Source: Massilia oculi (lineage in GTDB: Bacteria > Pseudomonadota > Gammaproteobacteria > Burkholderiales > Burkholderiaceae_D). From it: 64,000 nucleotides of DNA. Location: the NCBI RefSeq assembly GCF_003143515.1, contig NZ_CP029343.1:1302001-1366000 (forward strand). The letters run 5' to 3'. The translations under genes and the position numbers were made by a program. Below, one piece after another: positions 37,822 to 46,854 of the stretch. Within the stretch, counting starts at the first letter, position 1, and every line of letters begins with the position of its first letter. Under the pieces are notes generated by a model, which had not been told where the DNA came from, did not search any database, and was given only the letters and a program-made list of their open reading frames with translations.

Positions 37822-38208
37822 TGGGCGGGTCGACTGCTTTCAGGCGATGGTTATAAGTTGCAACGGACGATTCTACCATGCGACAGATAGCAGTTGCTCA
37901 ATTCCGGCCGACCCACTCTGGATGCCGGAACTCAAGAGTGGGACGATGGAATGGGCGCCAAATTTCCAGCATTGTCGTCCCCGGCCGGCCCCGCTTGGGA
38001 AAATGTTGCGGCGTAACAACGTCAAGCAGTTAATGCTTGATGTTTGATTTGGGTGCAGTCGTGCGATTTTGGTGCATGTGGCAAAATGGACAGGAAGTCA
38101 ATTGCTTGTTTCACAATACGAAACAGACGGAGCGGCCGCCGTGTTAATCTTATGACCACACATGGAGCCCGTCTGAATCGCTACGGATTTAACCGAAAGG
38201 AAAAGAAT
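37822..38208. other. Divergent gyrA/ompA intergenic region
   Basis: 387 bases with no gene. It must hold both promoters, but no clear hexamer pair was found. GATTTGGGTGCA (38046-38057) and GATTTTGGTGCA (38065-38076) are near-identical direct repeats 19 bases apart, a possible operator for ompA. Confidence 0.45.
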
Positions 38209-38913
38209 ATGAAGAAACTGATCACTGTTCTGCTCGCAGCGTCGGCCGCGATTGCGGGCGTCGCCTCCGCCCAAAGCGCTCCTCCCTACGCGCCGCTGAC
38301 CACCGACATCCAGGCCCGTACCCCGTACAGCGCCTATGTGCAAGACGCTCGCGGCGTGATCGCGCGCAATCCTTTCGGCCTGTGCTGGCGCACCGGCTAC
38401 TGGACCCCGGCCGATGCGGTCCCAGGCTGCGACGCGCCGCTGTGCGTGGAGCCTGAGAAACTCGAAAACGGCAAGTGCGTCGCTCCGCCGCCGCCGCCAG
38501 CGCCGGCACCGACTCCAGTGCCTCCACCAGTCGCCGCACCGGTGCCGACCTCGGAAAAAGTCAGCTACTCGGCCGACGCCTTCTTCGACTTCGACAAGGC
38601 GATCCTGAAGCCAGCCGGCAAGGCCTCGCTGGATGAGCTGAGCGCCAAGCTGGGCGACATGAACCTGGAAGTCATCATTGCCGTCGGCCACACCGACTCG
38701 ATCGGCACCGATGCCTACAACCAGAAGCTGTCGATCCGCCGCGCCGAAGCCGTCAAGGCCTACCTGAAAGGCAAAGGCATCGAAGAAACCCGCATCTACA
38801 CCGAAGGCAAGGGCGAAAGCCAGCCGAAAGCGGACAACAAGACCGCCGAAGGCCGCGCACAGAACCGTCGCGTGGAAATCGAAGTCGTCGGTACCCGTAC
38901 CGTCAACAAGTAA
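38209..38913 (+). CDS. ompA: OmpA-family outer-membrane protein
   Basis: 234 residues. The signal peptide ends ASAQS. A short middle part has four Cys (FGLCWRTGYWTPADAVPGCDAPLC) and a Pro-rich linker, then the peptidoglycan-binding OmpA domain: ADAFFDFDKAILKPAGKASL, VIIAVGHTDSIGTDAYNQKLSIRRAEAVKAYL with the Asp/Arg pair that binds diaminopimelate, and GRAQNRRVEIEV. There is no N-terminal beta-barrel, unlike E. coli OmpA, so it tethers the outer membrane to the wall only. AAGGAAAAG precedes the start. Confidence 0.93.
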   Translation: MKKLITVLLAASAAIAGVASAQSAPPYAPLTTDIQARTPYSAYVQDARGVIARNPFGLCWRTGYWTPADAVPGCDAPLCVEPEKLENGKCVAPPPPPAPAPTPVPPPVAAPVPTSEKVSYSADAFFDFDKAILKPAGKASLDELSAKLGDMNLEVIIAVGHTDSIGTDAYNQKLSIRRAEAVKAYLKGKGIEETRIYTEGKGESQPKADNKTAEGRAQNRRVEIEVVGTRTVNK

Positions 38914-38938
38914 TCGGCTGTAAGCCACTGCCGTAAGC

Positions 38939-39027
38939 ACGTCGTCCCGCGCAGGCGGGGACCCAATTTCTGCTAGCGTGATCGAAACGCTTGCAAACTT
39001 GGGTCCCCGCCTTCGCGGGGACGACGT
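38939..39027. repeat. REP-like inverted hairpin pair (REPIN), copy 2
   Basis: ACGTCGTCCCGCGCAGGCGG with GGACCCA is followed, after about 35 bases, by the exact inverse form TGGGTCCCCGCCTTCGCGGG with GACGACG. It lies between ompA and ubiG. The right arm matches the left hairpin of copy 1 (28025-28052) in reverse orientation. Confidence 0.85.
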
Positions 39028-39070
39028 TTTTGCGCCGCCGAAATTGCATTATTCCGCTATTATTCGAGCC

Positions 39071-39775
39071 ATGACGACGACAAACGCAGACCCATTAGAA
39101 ATCCAGAAGTTCAGCGAGCTGGCCCACCGCTGGTGGGATCCGACCTCGGAATTCCGTCCGCTGCACGAAATCAACCCCTTGCGCCTCGAGTGGATCAACG
39201 CGCGCGCGCCACTTAGCGGCAAGAACGTGATCGACATCGGTTGCGGCGGCGGCGTGCTATCCGAATCGATGGCGCGCAAGGGCGCCAAGGTGACGGGTAT
39301 CGACCTGTCCCAGAAGGCGCTCAAGGTCGCGGACCTGCACAGCCTGGAATCGGGCGTGGAGGTGCGCTACAAGCATATCGCGGCCGAGGAGATGGCCGAA
39401 CAGGAAGCCGGCCAGTTCGACGTGGTCACCTGTATGGAAATGCTGGAGCACGTACCCGACCCGGCCTCGATCGTGCGCGCCGCCGCCAAGCTGGTGAAGC
39501 CGGGCGGCCACGTGTTCTTCTCGACCCTGAACCGCAATCCCAAGTCCTACCTGTTCGCCGTGATCGGCGCCGAATACGTGCTGCGCATGCTGCCGCGCGG
39601 GACCCACGACTACGGCAAGTTCATCACGCCCGCCGAGCTGGCGCAGTTCGTACGCCAGGCCGGCCTGCAGGTCGACGGCCTGAAAGGCCTGACCTACAAC
39701 CCGCTGACCAAAATCTACTCGCTGAACAACGACACCGATGTGAACTACATGGTGGCGTGCAGCAAACCGCTCTGA
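39071..39775 (+). CDS. ubiG: Ubiquinone biosynthesis O-methyltransferase UbiG
   Basis: 234 residues. [29 protein letters not shown] is the UbiG signature, followed by SAM motif [14 protein letters not shown], motif post-I VTGIDLS, and EMLEHVPDP. It performs both O-methylations of the quinone ring. The ribosome site is weak (CGAG), and the start is fixed by family homology. Ends 5 bases before gph. Confidence 0.96.
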   Translation: MTTTNADPLEIQKFSELAHRWWDPTSEFRPLHEINPLRLEWINARAPLSGKNVIDIGCGGGVLSESMARKGAKVTGIDLSQKALKVADLHSLESGVEVRYKHIAAEEMAEQEAGQFDVVTCMEMLEHVPDPASIVRAAAKLVKPGGHVFFSTLNRNPKSYLFAVIGAEYVLRMLPRGTHDYGKFITPAELAQFVRQAGLQVDGLKGLTYNPLTKIYSLNNDTDVNYMVACSKPL

Positions 39776-39780
39776 ACGAC

Positions 39781-40488
39781 ATGACTTTTCCGACCGTGAT
39801 GCCGGCACCGCGTGCCATCCTGTTCGACCTCGACGGCACGCTGGCCGACACGGCGCCCGACCTCGCCGCGGCCGTGAACTGGCTGCGCCTTGAACGCGGC
39901 CTGGACCCGACCCCGTACGAGGTGCTGCGCCCGACCGCATCCAGCGGTGCGCGCGGCATGATCGGCGCCGCCTTCGGCCTGGCGCCGGGCGACGACGGTT
40001 ACGAGGAACTGCGCCTGGCCTGGTTCGACCGCTACCAGTCGGCGATGTCGCTGCATACGACGCTGTTCGACGGCATTACCGAGCTGCTGGACGGCATTTC
40101 GGACGCCGGCATGGCCTGGGGCATCGTCACCAACAAGCCGTCGCGCTTCACCGACCCGCTGGTGCCGCAGATCGCGCTGGCGCACGCCGGCTGCATCGTC
40201 TCGGGCGACACCACGGGCTTCGCCAAGCCCCATCCCGCCCCGCTGCTGGAAGGCGCGCGCCGCCTGGGCCTTGCACCAGAACAGTGCTGGTACGTGGGCG
40301 ACGACCTGCGCGACATCGAGGCCGGACGCGCGGCGGGCATGGTCACCGTGGCTTGCGCCTGGGGCTATTGTGGCGCGATCGAGCCGTCGACCTGGGGTGC
40401 GGACTACCTGCTCGATACGCCGGCCGAGCTGCTGGCGCTGCTGGGGCAGGTGTCGGAGGCGGCGCGACAGGCCGAGCACGCGGCCTGA
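39781..40488 (+). CDS. gph: Phosphoglycolate phosphatase (HAD family)
   Basis: 235 residues. HAD motif I is ILFDLDGTLADTAPDL with both catalytic Asp, motif II is IVTNKPS, the motif III Lys lies in GFAKPHP, and motif IV is YVGDDLRDIEAG. It removes phosphoglycolate formed in DNA repair and metabolism. The ubiG-gph pair is conserved in betaproteobacteria. A terminator follows. Confidence 0.93.
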   Translation: MTFPTVMPAPRAILFDLDGTLADTAPDLAAAVNWLRLERGLDPTPYEVLRPTASSGARGMIGAAFGLAPGDDGYEELRLAWFDRYQSAMSLHTTLFDGITELLDGISDAGMAWGIVTNKPSRFTDPLVPQIALAHAGCIVSGDTTGFAKPHPAPLLEGARRLGLAPEQCWYVGDDLRDIEAGRAAGMVTVACAWGYCGAIEPSTWGADYLLDTPAELLALLGQVSEAARQAEHAA

Positions 40489-40508
40489 TCGTCTGGCTGG
40501 TTCGTTGA

Positions 40509-40534
40509 ACGGCGCCTTTCACGGCGCCGTTTTT
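40509..40534 (+). terminator. Rho-independent terminator of ubiG-gph
   Basis: ACGGCGCC (40509-40516) pairs with GGCGCCGT (40523-40530) across a six-base loop, followed by TTTTC. It lies 20 bases after the gph stop. Confidence 0.9.
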
Positions 40535-40651
40535 CTTTGTGGCGCTGTGCTTACATCTGTTTACGATTGATACAGGGTCACGTCTATCTCTCGGTCCGGC
40601 TCGCCAGTAATCTACTCCCATACGAACACGCCATACTTTACGGAGCAGATC

Positions 40652-41269
40652 ATGGAAACCACGACCACCAACCGCATTCACCCATTGATGGCCGCTGCAG
40701 CCGCGTCGGTCATCGTCGTCAGCCTGACTGGCGCCGCCGCGATCACCGGTCTGCTGCCGACCTCGAAGAGCGCATCGGAGCCGAGCATGCCGCTGGCAGC
40801 CACGTCGCCCTACGCCATGCCGCAGGCGGGCATGCAGGTGCAGCCTAACGGCTACGTCGCCCAGCCTGGCCAGATGGCGCCGGTGGCGGCTAACGGCCAG
40901 CAACTGGTGCCGGCGATGGTCCCCGCGATGGTCCCGGCCCAGCAGGTGGCATATGCCCAGCCGGTCGCCCAGGTGCAGCCCGAGCCGACCGTGATCATCA
41001 AGGAAAAGCCGGTGGTGAAAGTGGTCGAGAAAACCCGCGTGGTGCACGCCAAGCCGCAGCCGGTGCGCTATGAAGAACCGCGTTATTCGCAGCCAGCGCC
41101 GGCCCCGGCCCAGCAACCTAACTATGTCGGCATCGGTACCGGCGCCGTGATCGGCGGCCTGATCGGCAACCAGATCGGCGGCGGCAACGGCAAGAAGCTG
41201 GCGACTGTCGCCGGCGTGATCGGCGGCGGCATCATCGGCAACGAAATCGCCAACCGCAACGGTCGCTAA
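40652..41269 (+). CDS. Glycine-zipper 2TM domain protein
   Basis: 205 residues. One N-terminal membrane helix (PLMAAAAASVIVVSLTGAAAITGLL) is followed by a Pro/Gln/Val-rich periplasmic stretch with near repeats (PAMVPAMVPAQQ) and a C-terminal glycine zipper (VGIGTGAVIGGLIGNQIGGGNGKKLATVAGVIGGGIIGNEIANR), as in the SlyB/17-kDa family. These proteins are envelope-associated and often stress-induced. The ribosome site is ACGGAGC. Confidence 0.88.
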   Translation: METTTTNRIHPLMAAAAASVIVVSLTGAAAITGLLPTSKSASEPSMPLAATSPYAMPQAGMQVQPNGYVAQPGQMAPVAANGQQLVPAMVPAMVPAQQVAYAQPVAQVQPEPTVIIKEKPVVKVVEKTRVVHAKPQPVRYEEPRYSQPAPAPAQQPNYVGIGTGAVIGGLIGNQIGGGNGKKLATVAGVIGGGIIGNEIANRNGR

Positions 41270-41311
41270 GCAAGCACTAACTTATTGCTTTCTCCCCTTG
41301 GCCGCGGACCT

Positions 41312-42169
41312 TCAGTCTGCGGCCTTTTTTTTGAACACGCCGACGATAATGTCGCTCGGGAACATGCGCAGCACGGGGATCGCGCAGATGATCGCCGCAT
41401 ACTGGGTGTAGAGCGACAGGGTCGGCACGTTGCCGGCGCAGCGCAGGCGTTCCAGCAAGCCCCTGGCGCGCAGCGCCGGCAGCTCGGCCGCCTCGGTGAG
41501 TTCGAAGCCCTGCCCCGCCACCAGCTGCCGCAGATTGCGTGGATTGAAGTAATGGACGTGCGGCGAAGGCAGGTCTTTCTGCCACAGGCGCTCGAACGGC
41601 CCACGCCAGCCCAGGCGCGCGATCAGCTTCGACAGCCGGTAGAAGAAGCCGCCGCTGTTCGGCAGGTTGAGGATCAGGATGCCGCCGTCGTGCAGGCGCG
41701 CGTGGCAGGCGGCCAGGGCGCTGCGGATGTCGGGAATGTGTTCGATCACGTCGTTGAACACGATGACGTCGAAGCGTTCGCCCTCCCTGAGCACGTCCGG
41801 GAAGTAGCCGGAACGCACCGGCAAGCCGCGCGCGGCGGCGCGGGCGCCGACCACCGCATCCGGCTCCACGCCCAGCACGTCGAACTGCTCGCGCGCCGTC
41901 TCGAGGAACCAGCCGTGGGCGCTGCCGACGTCGAGCAGGCGCGGCCGGCTGACGCCGACGTGCCGGCGGGCCCAGGCGACGATGGTGCGGAAGTTCTCCA
42001 GGCGCAGCGCCTTCAGGCCAGCCTCGCGCTCGGCCTCGTCCACGGCGGGACCGCTGTGGGCATTGATGGCAACGCTCAGGGCGGCGCTTTCATAGTTGCA
42101 CGCCGGGCAGGTTGCATGCCATCCGGCCAGGCCAGCCACCTGGGTGTTGCCACAAACGATGCACGTCAT
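41312..42169 (-). CDS. Class I SAM-dependent methyltransferase with N-terminal zinc ribbon
   Basis: 285 residues. It starts with CIVCG...CPACN, a four-Cys zinc knuckle, then helix and SAM-binding motif RLLDVGSAHGWFLETARE, VLGVEPD, and FDVIVFNDVIEHIPD. LILNLPNSGGFFYRLSKLIARLGWRGPFERLWQ resembles methyltransferases acting on sugars or lipids in surface polysaccharide pathways. The substrate is unknown. The start at 42169 puts the Cys pair near the N-terminus; 42187 and 42205 are alternatives, the former with a GGGA six bases upstream. It is alone, divergent from ssrA. Confidence 0.82.
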   Translation of the reverse strand: MTCIVCGNTQVAGLAGWHATCPACNYESAALSVAINAHSGPAVDEAEREAGLKALRLENFRTIVAWARRHVGVSRPRLLDVGSAHGWFLETAREQFDVLGVEPDAVVGARAAARGLPVRSGYFPDVLREGERFDVIVFNDVIEHIPDIRSALAACHARLHDGGILILNLPNSGGFFYRLSKLIARLGWRGPFERLWQKDLPSPHVHYFNPRNLRQLVAGQGFELTEAAELPALRARGLLERLRCAGNVPTLSLYTQYAAIICAIPVLRMFPSDIIVGVFKKKAAD

Positions 42170-42275
42170 GTCGGTTCTCGTCAGCATCTCGAATCCCATC
42201 AGCATATTGCAATTTAGCTATGCATTGTAGGTTTTTTATGGTGACAGACTTTAAGCAGGCACTAAGGAACGGCGC

Positions 42276-42303
42276 TGTACATCCTCGGCGCTTGGAGTAC
42301 AAT
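42276..42303 (+). promoter_or_regulatory. Probable sigma-70 promoter of ssrA
   Basis: TGTACA (42276-42281), 16 bases, then TACAAT (42298-42303), 17 bases before the mature tmRNA 5' end. This leaves a short precursor leader for RNase P to remove. Confidence 0.65.
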
Positions 42304-42319
42304 AGAGGTTCTTGACGTT

Positions 42320-42678
42320 GGGGGCGACCTGGTTTCGACGTGGGTTGCAAAGCAGCGCAGGGCATACCGAGGACTGGTTACCTCGTAAATACATCCAGAA
42401 ATCAATAACTGCAAACGATAACTCGTACGCACAAGCAGCTTAATTGCTGCTAGCTCTACAACACCTCGCCTCTGGGGTGAGTCGCAAGACTGGTAGAGTC
42501 ATTTACAGAGGCTAGGAATCAATCGGGTTACTTGGTTGCTTCCGAAATTTAAGGTAACTCGCTTGTCCAAAGGGTGCACATCCCCGTTGTCCAGGTCAAA
42601 TCAAATGATAGTGCTAAGTATGTAGAACTGTCTGTAGAGTGCTTGCGGACGCGGGTTCGATTCCCGCCGCCTCCACCA
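42320..42678 (+). ncRNA. ssrA: Transfer-messenger RNA (tmRNA)
   Basis: 359 nt. The 5' GGGGGCGACCTGGTTTCGAC and the 3' GGTTCGATTCCCGCCGCCTC + CACCA form the tRNA-like acceptor and T-arm. The tag frame is GCA AAC GAT AAC TCG TAC GCA CAA GCA GCT TAA (42411-42443), giving ANDNSYAQAA. Pseudoknot segments follow. With SmpB it rescues stalled ribosomes and marks the product for proteolysis. It has its own promoter and terminator. Confidence 0.97.
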
Positions 42679-42689
42679 AAAATTCCGCT

Positions 42690-42721
42690 AACCCGCTGAT
42701 TCGTCAGCGGGTTTTCTTTTT
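42690..42721 (+). terminator. Rho-independent terminator of ssrA
   Basis: Perfect 10-bp stem AACCCGCTGA / TCAGCGGGTT closed by a UUCG tetraloop (42700-42703), then TTCTTTTTT. It begins 12 bases after the tmRNA CCA. Confidence 0.95.
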
Positions 42722-42821
42722 TGCGCGCACCGGTAACGGGAGCGAACCCGAAGAACTGCGTGCAGGGTCCGAGCCTGCCCAGGCGCCGGCCGCGCACACC
42801 ACGCATTGAGCGATGCCCCCC

Positions 42822-43133
42822 TTACTCGAGCCCCAGCACGCGCATCCTCGTGCGCAAACGCCGTACCTCGTCGCTCAGGTCGATCACCAGCGCCGCGATG
42901 TGTTCGTTGGCGTCGAAATCGCGCTCGATGCTGAGCAAGCGCCGCACGCGGGCAAGATCGCTACTGCCGAAACGCAGGCTCGTCGCCTGCACCACCGGGT
43001 CGCAACCCAGCACGCCGGCCTGCACATGGCGCACCACCCATTCGGGTTCCACGTTCGCCGCCCGCGCCAGTTCGTCCAGGCTCAGGGCCATTTCTTCCAG
43101 CAGCACGCCGGTCAGGGTCTGTGGCTGTTGCAT
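42822..43133 (-). CDS. cbpM: Chaperone modulator CbpM
   Basis: 103 residues. LSLDELARAANVEPEWVVRHVQAGVL is a MerR-like helix-turn-helix fold, followed by RFGSSDLARVRRLLSIERDFDANEHIAALVIDL and a coiled end (EVRRLRTRMRVLG). In E. coli CbpM binds the J-domain of CbpA and inhibits its co-chaperone and DNA-binding activities. It starts three bases after the cbpA stop. Confidence 0.92.
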   Translation of the reverse strand: MQQPQTLTGVLLEEMALSLDELARAANVEPEWVVRHVQAGVLGCDPVVQATSLRFGSSDLARVRRLLSIERDFDANEHIAALVIDLSDEVRRLRTRMRVLGLE

Positions 43134-43136
43134 CGC

Positions 43137-44126
43137 TCAGGCTCCCATGTTCGCACGCGGATTGAAAGATATCTCGCGCGCCATTTGTTCGTAAAGCTCT
43201 TTTGCACGTGGCGTATCGGCTGGGGGTAGTACCACCTCGAGGATCAGGTACAGGTCGCCCGGCGCGGCTGCCGGGATCCCGCGGCCCTTCAAGCGCAACT
43301 TGCGCCCGGTTTGCGATCCCGCGGGGACCGACACTTCGACCGTCCCGGAGGGCGTCGGCACCGATATTTTCGCGCCCAGCGCCGCCTCCCATGGCGCCAC
43401 CGGCGCGGTCTCGTACACGTTCGCGCCCTCCACCCGGTAGCGCGGGTCTTCTCCGAACTGGATGTCCAGGTACAGATCGCCCGGCGGACCGCCCCCGATC
43501 CCGGGCTGGCCCTGACCGGCCAGCCGCAACTGCTGGCCGGGCGTGACGCCCTTCGGAACGCTCACGCTCAGTGTCTTTTCCTGCATCCTCACCTGTCCCT
43601 GCGCGTCCTGTACCGGTACGCGCAGGCCGATGTTGCGCGTCGCGCCGGCATAGGCGTCGCGCAGGGCGATCGTGATCGCGGCGTGAATGTCTTCACCGTG
43701 CATCTGGAAGCCTGCGCCGCCAGCACCCGTGCCCCCGCCGCTCCTCGCACGCCCCCGGCGCCCCATGTGCGCAAACAGATCGGCGAGGAAATCGTCGGTG
43801 CCGGCGCCGGCGTCGGAGAAGTCATACTGCGAAGCCCAGTCCGGCGGCGGCTGGAATCCTTCGCTGGTCTGCCGGCCGCGGCGGCCCAGGTCGTCGTAGG
43901 CCGCCCGCTTTTCGGCGTCGCCCAGCACATCGTAGGCTTCGTTGATTTCCTTGGTCTTCTCGGTCGCGTCGTCGTGCTTGCTGACGTCCGGATGGTACTG
44001 GCGCACGAGCTTGCGGTAGGCCTTCTTGATGTCCTCCGGGGACGCGGTCTTGTCAACGTTCAAGGTCTTGTAATAGTCCTTATACTCCACGCGCACCTCC
44101 GCAAAGGTTTTCGTCATCGTACTCAT
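43137..44126 (-). CDS. cbpA: DnaJ-type curved-DNA-binding protein CbpA
   Basis: 329 residues. The J-domain (YKDYYKTLNVDKTASPEDIKKAYRKLVRQYHPDVSK) contains the HPD motif, then a Gly-rich linker and the two C-terminal beta domains of class B DnaJ proteins (MQEKTLSVSVPKGVTPGQQLRLAGQG; GRKLRLKGRGIP). There is no zinc-finger region. It works with DnaK and as a nucleoid-associated protein. Start 44126 (MSTM...) or 44117 (MTKT...). Confidence 0.92.
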   Translation of the reverse strand: MSTMTKTFAEVRVEYKDYYKTLNVDKTASPEDIKKAYRKLVRQYHPDVSKHDDATEKTKEINEAYDVLGDAEKRAAYDDLGRRGRQTSEGFQPPPDWASQYDFSDAGAGTDDFLADLFAHMGRRGRARSGGGTGAGGAGFQMHGEDIHAAITIALRDAYAGATRNIGLRVPVQDAQGQVRMQEKTLSVSVPKGVTPGQQLRLAGQGQPGIGGGPPGDLYLDIQFGEDPRYRVEGANVYETAPVAPWEAALGAKISVPTPSGTVEVSVPAGSQTGRKLRLKGRGIPAAAPGDLYLILEVVLPPADTPRAKELYEQMAREISFNPRANMGA

Positions 44127-44364
44127 CTGGTGCCCCAGGCGGCGCACAATTACGGTGGGACAGCCACACAAGAAGCATGTCGTGGATGCGATGCTTGCAT
44201 GGACTCTATTTTATTGCCTTGACCGAGAGCGATACCCGGTCACGACGGGCGATCAAGCACTCACTGCAAGACAATTTCGATGAACAAATTGGCAACCGGA
44301 CCAGCCCGGGGCCATGCACGCTCGCAAGCGTGTTTCTTGTGTTCAAGCCCTTCTTGCGTTACCA

Positions 44365-44475
44365 TGGCGCCGCCCTTGGGGAGTAGCCTACTTCCGCAAC
44401 GGAAGTTTCCGCATCAACATACTTGACGTCTCCACGTCATGGTGCGCAAGCCTTCTGGTTGGCAAGACCATTGGC
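44365..44475 (+). promoter_or_regulatory. yybP-ykoY manganese riboswitch upstream of mntP
   Basis: The leader contains CTTGGGGAGTAGCC, then a hairpin CTTCCGCAACGGAAG, then ATCAACATACTTGACG and GGCAAGACC. GGGGAGTAGC and CAACATAC are the conserved loop elements of the Mn-sensing yybP-ykoY family. It ends about 60 bases before mntP, the most usual gene under this riboswitch in proteobacteria. Mn binding should switch mntP on. Confidence 0.9.
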
Positions 44476-44537
44476 ATGTTCGCGCGACGATCGGGCCGCG
44501 CGGCATGCCTTGTGTCGTGCCCGATCGGAAAGCTGTC

Positions 44538-45095
44538 ATGTCTCTCGCTGCAATCATCATCCTCGCCTTCGCCATGTCCACCGACGCCTTCGCCGTCGCG
44601 ATCGCCATGGGTTCCCAACGCGCCCACGTCCTGTTCAAGGATGCACTGAAGGTCGGCCTGCTGTTCGGGGTTATCGAGGGGGTCACCCCGCTGGTCGGCT
44701 GGGCCCTCGGCAGCATTGCCGCGTCCTACGTCGAAAGCTGGGACCACTGGATCGCCTTCATCCTGCTCGGCGGCCTGGGGATTCGGATGATCATCGAGGG
44801 TTGCGGCGAGCCGGATGACGAAGCGGACGATCCCGCCCGTCCGTTCTGGCTGCTGGCGTTGACCGGGTTTGCCACCAGTATCGATGCGATGGTGGTCGGG
44901 GTCAGTCTGGCGTTTGCGGATACGGGCATCCTGTGGCCGGCGCTGGCAATTGGGCTGGCGACGCTGACGATGGTGACGCTGGGATTATTGATCGGCCGCC
45001 GCATCGGGGCCGTGGTGGGCAAGCGCGCCGAGATCTTCGGCGGCCTGGTGCTGATCGCGGTGGGCAGCGTCACGCTGTACGAACACCTGCAGTGA
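44538..45095 (+). CDS. mntP: Manganese efflux pump MntP
   Basis: 185 residues, six membrane helices in two repeated halves. Each half starts with the metal-binding motif: LAFAMSTDAFAVAIAMG and ALTGFATSIDAMVVGVSLAF, with the key Asp residues. GVIEGVTPLVGWALG is also typical. It exports Mn(II). The start at 44538 has GGAAAG upstream and follows the riboswitch. Confidence 0.95.
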   Translation: MSLAAIIILAFAMSTDAFAVAIAMGSQRAHVLFKDALKVGLLFGVIEGVTPLVGWALGSIAASYVESWDHWIAFILLGGLGIRMIIEGCGEPDDEADDPARPFWLLALTGFATSIDAMVVGVSLAFADTGILWPALAIGLATLTMVTLGLLIGRRIGAVVGKRAEIFGGLVLIAVGSVTLYEHLQ

Positions 45096-45116
45096 CGCCG
45101 CCGCGGCAAGCAAGAA

Positions 45117-45746
45117 TCAGGACGTCGGTCCCGGATCGCTCCCCGCCTGCTGCTGCACCATCAGCTGCTTCTGGATCGCTTCGTTGAACGCCGGAATATC
45201 GTCCGGCTTGCGGCTCGTGATCAGCTTGCCGTCGACGACGACTTCTTCGTCCGTCCACTCCGCGCCCGCGTTGCGCAGGTCGTGCTGCAGGGTCGGCCAG
45301 CTGGTCAGGTGCTTCGACTCGGCCACGCCGGCGTCGATCAGCGGCCATGGGCCGTGGCAGATCGCCGCGATCGGCTTGTCCTCGTCGCCGAAAGCCTTGA
45401 TGAAGTCGATGGATTCAGGGCTCATGCGCAGGTTGTCCGGGTTGGCGACGCCGCCCGGCAACAGCAGCAGGTCGTAGTCGCCCGGCTTGGCGTCCTGCAC
45501 GCTCAGTTCGACCTTGAATTTCTGGTCCGGCGTCAGGTGATTGAAGCCCTGGATCTCCTCGCCCACCTTCTTCGGCGAAACCAGGGTCACTTTCACTCCC
45601 AATCCCTCGAGGAAGCGGCGCGGTTCGGTGTATTCGACCTGCTCGACGCCGTCGGTCATCAGGACCGCGACGCGCCGCCCCTGCAGGGACTGGGTGGCGG
45701 CCGGCTCCACGTGATCCGCCGGCTGCATGTTCGCTACTTGTTGCAT
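45117..45746 (-). CDS. DJ-1/PfpI family protein
   Basis: 209 residues. The nucleophile elbow is AAICHGPWPLIDAG, with a conserved Cys; RVAVLMTDGVEQVEYTEP and LLLPGGVANPDNLR complete the fold. Members act as glyoxalases, deglycases or stress proteins; the specific activity is unclear. The ribosome site is an excellent AAGGAGG seven bases before the start at 45746. It is 106 bases downstream of tssG on the same strand but has its own strong start. Confidence 0.88.
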   Translation of the reverse strand: MQQVANMQPADHVEPAATQSLQGRRVAVLMTDGVEQVEYTEPRRFLEGLGVKVTLVSPKKVGEEIQGFNHLTPDQKFKVELSVQDAKPGDYDLLLLPGGVANPDNLRMSPESIDFIKAFGDEDKPIAAICHGPWPLIDAGVAESKHLTSWPTLQHDLRNAGAEWTDEEVVVDGKLITSRKPDDIPAFNEAIQKQLMVQQQAGSDPGPTS

Positions 45747-45852
45747 AAAACCTCCTTGTGCAATGCGGTTCATTTGCATCGATTGTAGGTCGGCTGCCGC
45801 GTCCGCGGCGCGCGCATGCCCGCCGCCATGTCGCACGCATTCCACGCGGATG

Positions 45853-46854
45853 CTAGTCCAGCAGATAGCACACGTCATCGCGGTCGCGTCCGCCCGCCCG
45901 GGTGCACAGGAAACCATCCAGCCCGAGCCGCGCCGCGCCATCCAGGCAGGCGCCGTCGACGTCCTCGCGCCGCAGCACCACCTGCAGCTCGCGATACGGC
46001 ACCTCGATCGCGAAGCGGTCCAGCAAGGCGGCCAGCGCCCGTGCCCCTTCGGCGCCGGGCAGGAAGCGCTCGAAGGCGCGCGCATCCACCGGCCCGAGCC
46101 GGATGCGGATGCCCAGCTCGGGCCGCAACAGCCGCGCGCCCGCGGTGGCGCCATCCCCCAGCACGCAATTGCCGCACGCCAGCCGCGTGCGCTGCCCCGG
46201 CGCGAGCACGTCCCAGCGTCCGGTAAATTGTTCGACCCGCACCGGCACCCGGAAATAGGCGCGCAGCACGCCCGCGATCGACTCGGCACTGACCACCCGG
46301 CTGCGCAGCGGCGCGGCGAACCAGGCCAGGCTGGCGGCCTCCACGTCATGCGCGCCGTCCGTGCGCGCCGGCACGCCGGCCAGCGCCAGCAGCAGCGGCA
46401 GGAAGCGGTCCACCTCGGGTTCCATCGCATGACGCACCCGATACTTGCACCATGCCCGGTAGAACAGCGCCACCTGGCGGCTCGACAACAGGTCGAGGAA
46501 GGCGCGCGGCCCCTCGTCGCGCAGCGCGAGCTCCCAGGCGGCGAAGCGTTCGGTGTAATGCAGCGGCAAGGTTCCCATCACGCCGAGCAGCCCCATCAGC
46601 GTGGGCGTGACGCTCACGGCCGGCACGCCCTCGGTGGTGGGCACGATGGTCTCGATCTCGCTGGCCGGAAAGGCCAGCCCCAGGCTGTTGCGAAAGCGGA
46701 TCAGGCCGCCCAGGGCGTGCTCGGGCGCGATGCCCTGGTGCGCCAGCCAGCACACCAGCAGCCGCACCGCCTGGAAGAATTCATAGCGTTGCGGCTGCCG
46801 CAGCAGGTCGACGATGGCGCCGGTACGCCTGGCCGGGGGCACATTCGCGTTCAC
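45853..46854 (-). CDS. tssG: Type VI secretion baseplate subunit TssG
   Basis: 333 residues from a GTG that overlaps the tssF stop (GTGA). It has the ImpH/VasB pattern: IVDLLRQPQRYEFFQAVRLLVCWL, RFRNSLGLAFPASEIETI, LLGVMGTLPLHYTE, and later LGIRIRLGPVDARAFERFLPG. TssG forms the wedge of the T6SS baseplate with TssF and TssE. No other T6SS genes are nearby. Confidence 0.92.
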   Translation of the reverse strand: MNANVPPARRTGAIVDLLRQPQRYEFFQAVRLLVCWLAHQGIAPEHALGGLIRFRNSLGLAFPASEIETIVPTTEGVPAVSVTPTLMGLLGVMGTLPLHYTERFAAWELALRDEGPRAFLDLLSSRQVALFYRAWCKYRVRHAMEPEVDRFLPLLLALAGVPARTDGAHDVEAASLAWFAAPLRSRVVSAESIAGVLRAYFRVPVRVEQFTGRWDVLAPGQRTRLACGNCVLGDGATAGARLLRPELGIRIRLGPVDARAFERFLPGAEGARALAALLDRFAIEVPYRELQVVLRREDVDGACLDGAARLGLDGFLCTRAGGRDRDDVCYLLD

